A stretch of DNA of 64,000 bases. Source: Monomorium pharaonis (Eukaryota; Arthropoda; Insecta; Hymenoptera; Formicidae). Below the pieces are notes generated by a model. The model did not search any database, was not told the origin of the DNA, and saw only the letters and a program-made list of their open reading frames with translations. Within the stretch, counting starts at the first letter, position 1; the number at the start of each line of letters is the position of its first letter. The stretch is taken from the NCBI RefSeq assembly GCF_013373865.1, contig NC_050475.1, forward strand, positions 8,137,001 to 8,201,000. Reading direction: 5' to 3'. This document shows positions 61,417-64,000 of the stretch, one piece after another. A program made the position numbers and the translations under genes.

Positions 61417-63120
61417 CTCTCCCCCCTTCTCTTTCTTTTGGTCGCGTGATCTAGCGCGTGTAAACCAAGTTCTCGACAATTATGAAAGTTGCAAAAGAAG
61501 AGAGATGCGCGCACGAGGGGAAAAAAAAATATATCGCGCGCCGTCAACGAACTTCCAAAACTGGAAAAGCAATCTGTACTTTGCCTTCTCGGGCTCTATA
61601 CGTAAATACAGGCGCGAGGAAACATGAAAGAAGGGCGGGACTCCATTTCCGCAATCAATTAAAACCGTCGTTCTCGAGAGATGATATCAGCGTCTTCTCC
61701 TCCTGTGGCCTCTTCTACGGAATCGTTCTCGGCTCTCTCTCTTTCTCTCTGCCTCGAGATCTACTGCCGTGCTCGAATTATCGGCTCGGAACTCGTCCCT
61801 TTTCTTTCCCCATTTCCTCCGACAGAATTATCGAGGCGAGAGAGAAGAGGGGCGAAGAGGGAGGGGATGACAGAGCGGAAGGACTCCCCGAAACAAGCAC
61901 GGTTATCGCGCGCGTTTACCCTCTTTCTTCTCTTGCCGCCAGTTTAATTTACTTCATCGACTTCCGGGTGGCGGGCGGGCGCGGCGGTGGCGCAACCGAT
62001 CTCCCCGGTCGACTATCAGTCCTCTAAATCAAATAACATAATTTCGCTAAGGCTACCGCGGCGGTAAGAGGACCGATCCCCTTTTCCACGGGCCCGGCGA
62101 AATCCCACCGCCGAATTTATGGGGACTTCGTGGCCACGACGTTCGCCGTTCGTGTCTACACGTGTGCAACGTGTACCTACACGCGCGCCTACGTGAAATA
62201 AAGTAACACCCTCCTGGCACAGTGGCTGGGAATGGCTGTACTGCGACCTGCGACTTGTAGTCGCGATAAATTTCCCTCGGCTTTAACGGTGCCGCGCGCT
62301 GCCGCAGAACCGGTATTTTCAATCCTTTATATATAAGTAACAGAAAAGTGACAAAAAAAAGAAGAATAGTGATAATTTAACGACTACGTACGCTAGACGA
62401 CGAGCCATGAAGAATTTCGGTCGGCAAGAGAACCGAGGGCTTGCGCGTGTAACGAAATAGCATGGGGAAACTTAGCTCATTTATTTACAGGTTCCATCAC
62501 ACGGCGAAAACAAAAGCCTTTTAAGGCAAGCCAGTAACTCATAATTAAATTACGTAATGGGTCGTCAACTCTCTCTTGTGTAAAACGGTAGCTGCAAGCT
62601 TCTATAAATAATGAAAAATTTAATATTGAAAATGATGTAAAATCTAATGCGTTTGTTCAACGAGAAAAGATTTTTATGCTGTATGGCGCGCGCGGGAACA
62701 TCCACATACGCGACGTACACGAACACATTATTGACATTAAAGCCTTATTTCTTCGGTTATATTGCTATTACACGTTGTAATACGTAATTCGTGTTGTGCT
62801 GAAATTCATACGTTGTTTGTAAAAATAGATACGATACACCGAGCTTTCGATAAACGCCCGTGCCAGGGAAAGCGATGTTGTAACAGATTCGTAATTAAAT
62901 TTCAAAACAGATTGCGTTTTATCGGGACAGAATGACATTTCCAATCTTTTATGAGAAGAAGATAATTTGAAATGCGAGACTGACAATGATTTAGTACCGT
63001 ATCGCGTCGTTGAATGAGCAAATGATTTTAACTCAACAAAATAATGACGTTATAGATAAGTTAATTACTCCTCACGAGCACGGTTTGTTATTGTTACATA
63101 AGTTCGTCGCTTAAAAAAAA

Positions 63121-64000
63121 GCAAACACTTTGTTTACAAAAATAGATCGGTCCTATTGTCCAACATATCGAGTTTTTAAAGAAAGAAAAAAACCACGCGG
63201 GAAACGAATGCGAATGAATGCGAACCAGCATCAGATCCATAATTTAATTCTAAAATCGAGAACCGAACTTTTCTCCCCCTCCTCCCTCTCTCTCTCTCTC
63301 TTTCTCTCTCTCTGTTTCCCCCTCCTTCTCTCTCCAACTAGACATTTGCGAGTCCGAAAAGAGAAATCCGGAAATAAAAACCCGTTCGTGTATTCAAACA
63401 GTGATTTAAATTTAATAACAAAGACAAAATTGATGAAAAAATTGCATTTTTTGCAATCGTCGTAATTAAACCATTGTTAATTACGGTGAAAAATTCAAAT
63501 TTTACATTCAAATGCGGCATGTCGGTATAATATATGGCAAGTTACAAAAGAATCCGGAGAATGAGTGCGAAAGCGAGGTTTTAACAGGCTTGTAATGAAA
63601 AGCCGAAGTGGATTACGGTCCACTTCCCCGGCATAGCACATCTCCAGTCTTTTTATAAGCTCCAGAAGGTTTAAAATTGAGACGGGTACAATTGCGGACG
63701 TTTGTTCGACAAAGAGTAGATTTTCATTCCGCTGACTAAAAATCACTTTTTACCCCAGAGTATCACTTTCATAATTCTATAAATTTCGCTGCCATGTGTG
63801 AAAGTTCAAATCTTGATTGGTAAAAAGGATCTTTCTTTCTTTCTCTCTTTCTCCCTCCCTCTCTCCCTCTATTCGCGCAATATGCTCGGTCTTTCGAAAA
63901 AAAAAATCCGCTGAAGGGAGAGCAAATTTGTAACAGCCTCGTAATTAAATTACGAAATGGATTGCCGACCATCCCCTCGGTCGGTGATGTTACGGCCGTT
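63121..64000. other. Mixed noncoding block, right edge
   Basis: Contains a (TC)n tract at 63286-63313 and a TTTC-rich run at 63830-63870. No frame or element was recognised. AATTAAATTACGAAATGGATTG near the right end (63942-63963) is similar to AATTAAATTACGTAATGGGTCG at 62545-62566, a short dispersed duplicate. Confidence 0.45.

Larger units (their letters stand above)
59001..63120. other. GC/CpG-rich noncoding block
   Basis: CpG-rich, with alternating CG (59356-59376), a short CGT run at 59561-59577, a C11 run at about 59797-59807, CA-rich sequence at 60570-60595 and a TC tract (61363-61414). Frames overlap on both strands and none has a recognised domain. Confidence 0.45.

Overview
The window reads as nuclear DNA of an insect, most likely a hymenopteran such as an ant. 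This rests on four things: sharp alternation of AT-rich and CpG-dense GC-rich blocks, many long (GA)n/(TC)n microsatellites, (CGT)n trinucleotide arrays, and small TA- or TTAA-bounded inverted-repeat elements plus a decayed mariner. The taxon is an inference, because no conserved protein-coding gene was recognised that could fix it. There are no prokaryotic gene arrays, no rRNA or tRNA, and no CRISPR array.

I recognise no intact gene. The long open frames are mostly translations of GA/CT or CGT/CAG repeats, or two-strand shadows in stop-poor GC-rich DNA. The window is best read as a long intergenic or intronic tract. One weak 5'-exon candidate (57874-57936) lies at the edge of the most GC-rich block (about 56.2-57.9 kb). 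Two ATG-initiated frames (5716-6105 and 36449-36889) are the least implausible uncharacterised ORFs.

What the window does hold is a mobile-element and repeat landscape. AT-rich blocks (about 4.4-5.6, 6.8-8.1, 9.9-12.2, 15.0-15.7, 19.9-20.6, 33.4-35.5, 37.6-38.5, 39.4-39.9, 40.7-44.8, 45.7-46.9, 48.6-49.1 and 50.6-52.8 kb) carry DNA-transposon relics. These are a mariner transposase fragment between degenerate inverted repeats (4507-5040), a 1.9-kb piggyBac-like non-autonomous element with TTAA ends (10324-12219), a 418-bp TTAA-flanked element (32018-32435), and a TA-flanked MITE family with two full copies and one partial copy (33813-34016, 51661-51880, 33511-33592). There is also a 196-bp near-complete hairpin (39601-39796) and a long inverted repeat (51383-51668) that abuts a MITE and a 119-bp (TG)n tract. 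Several of these ends share the motif TACACTGA / TCAGTGTA.

GC-rich blocks (about 0.3-1.7, 8.1-9.9, 12.3-15.0, 15.7-18.3, 20.7-23.6, 24.0-32.0, 44.8-45.7 and 56-63 kb) carry most of the GA/TC tracts, polypurine domains (notably 13.9-14.4 kb, followed by a polypyrimidine stretch at 14.7-14.9 kb), alternating CG tracts and a cluster of trinucleotide arrays at 16.1-17.3 kb. The two block types therefore carry different repeats: transposon relics and (TG)n in AT-rich DNA, (GA)n and trinucleotides in GC-rich DNA.
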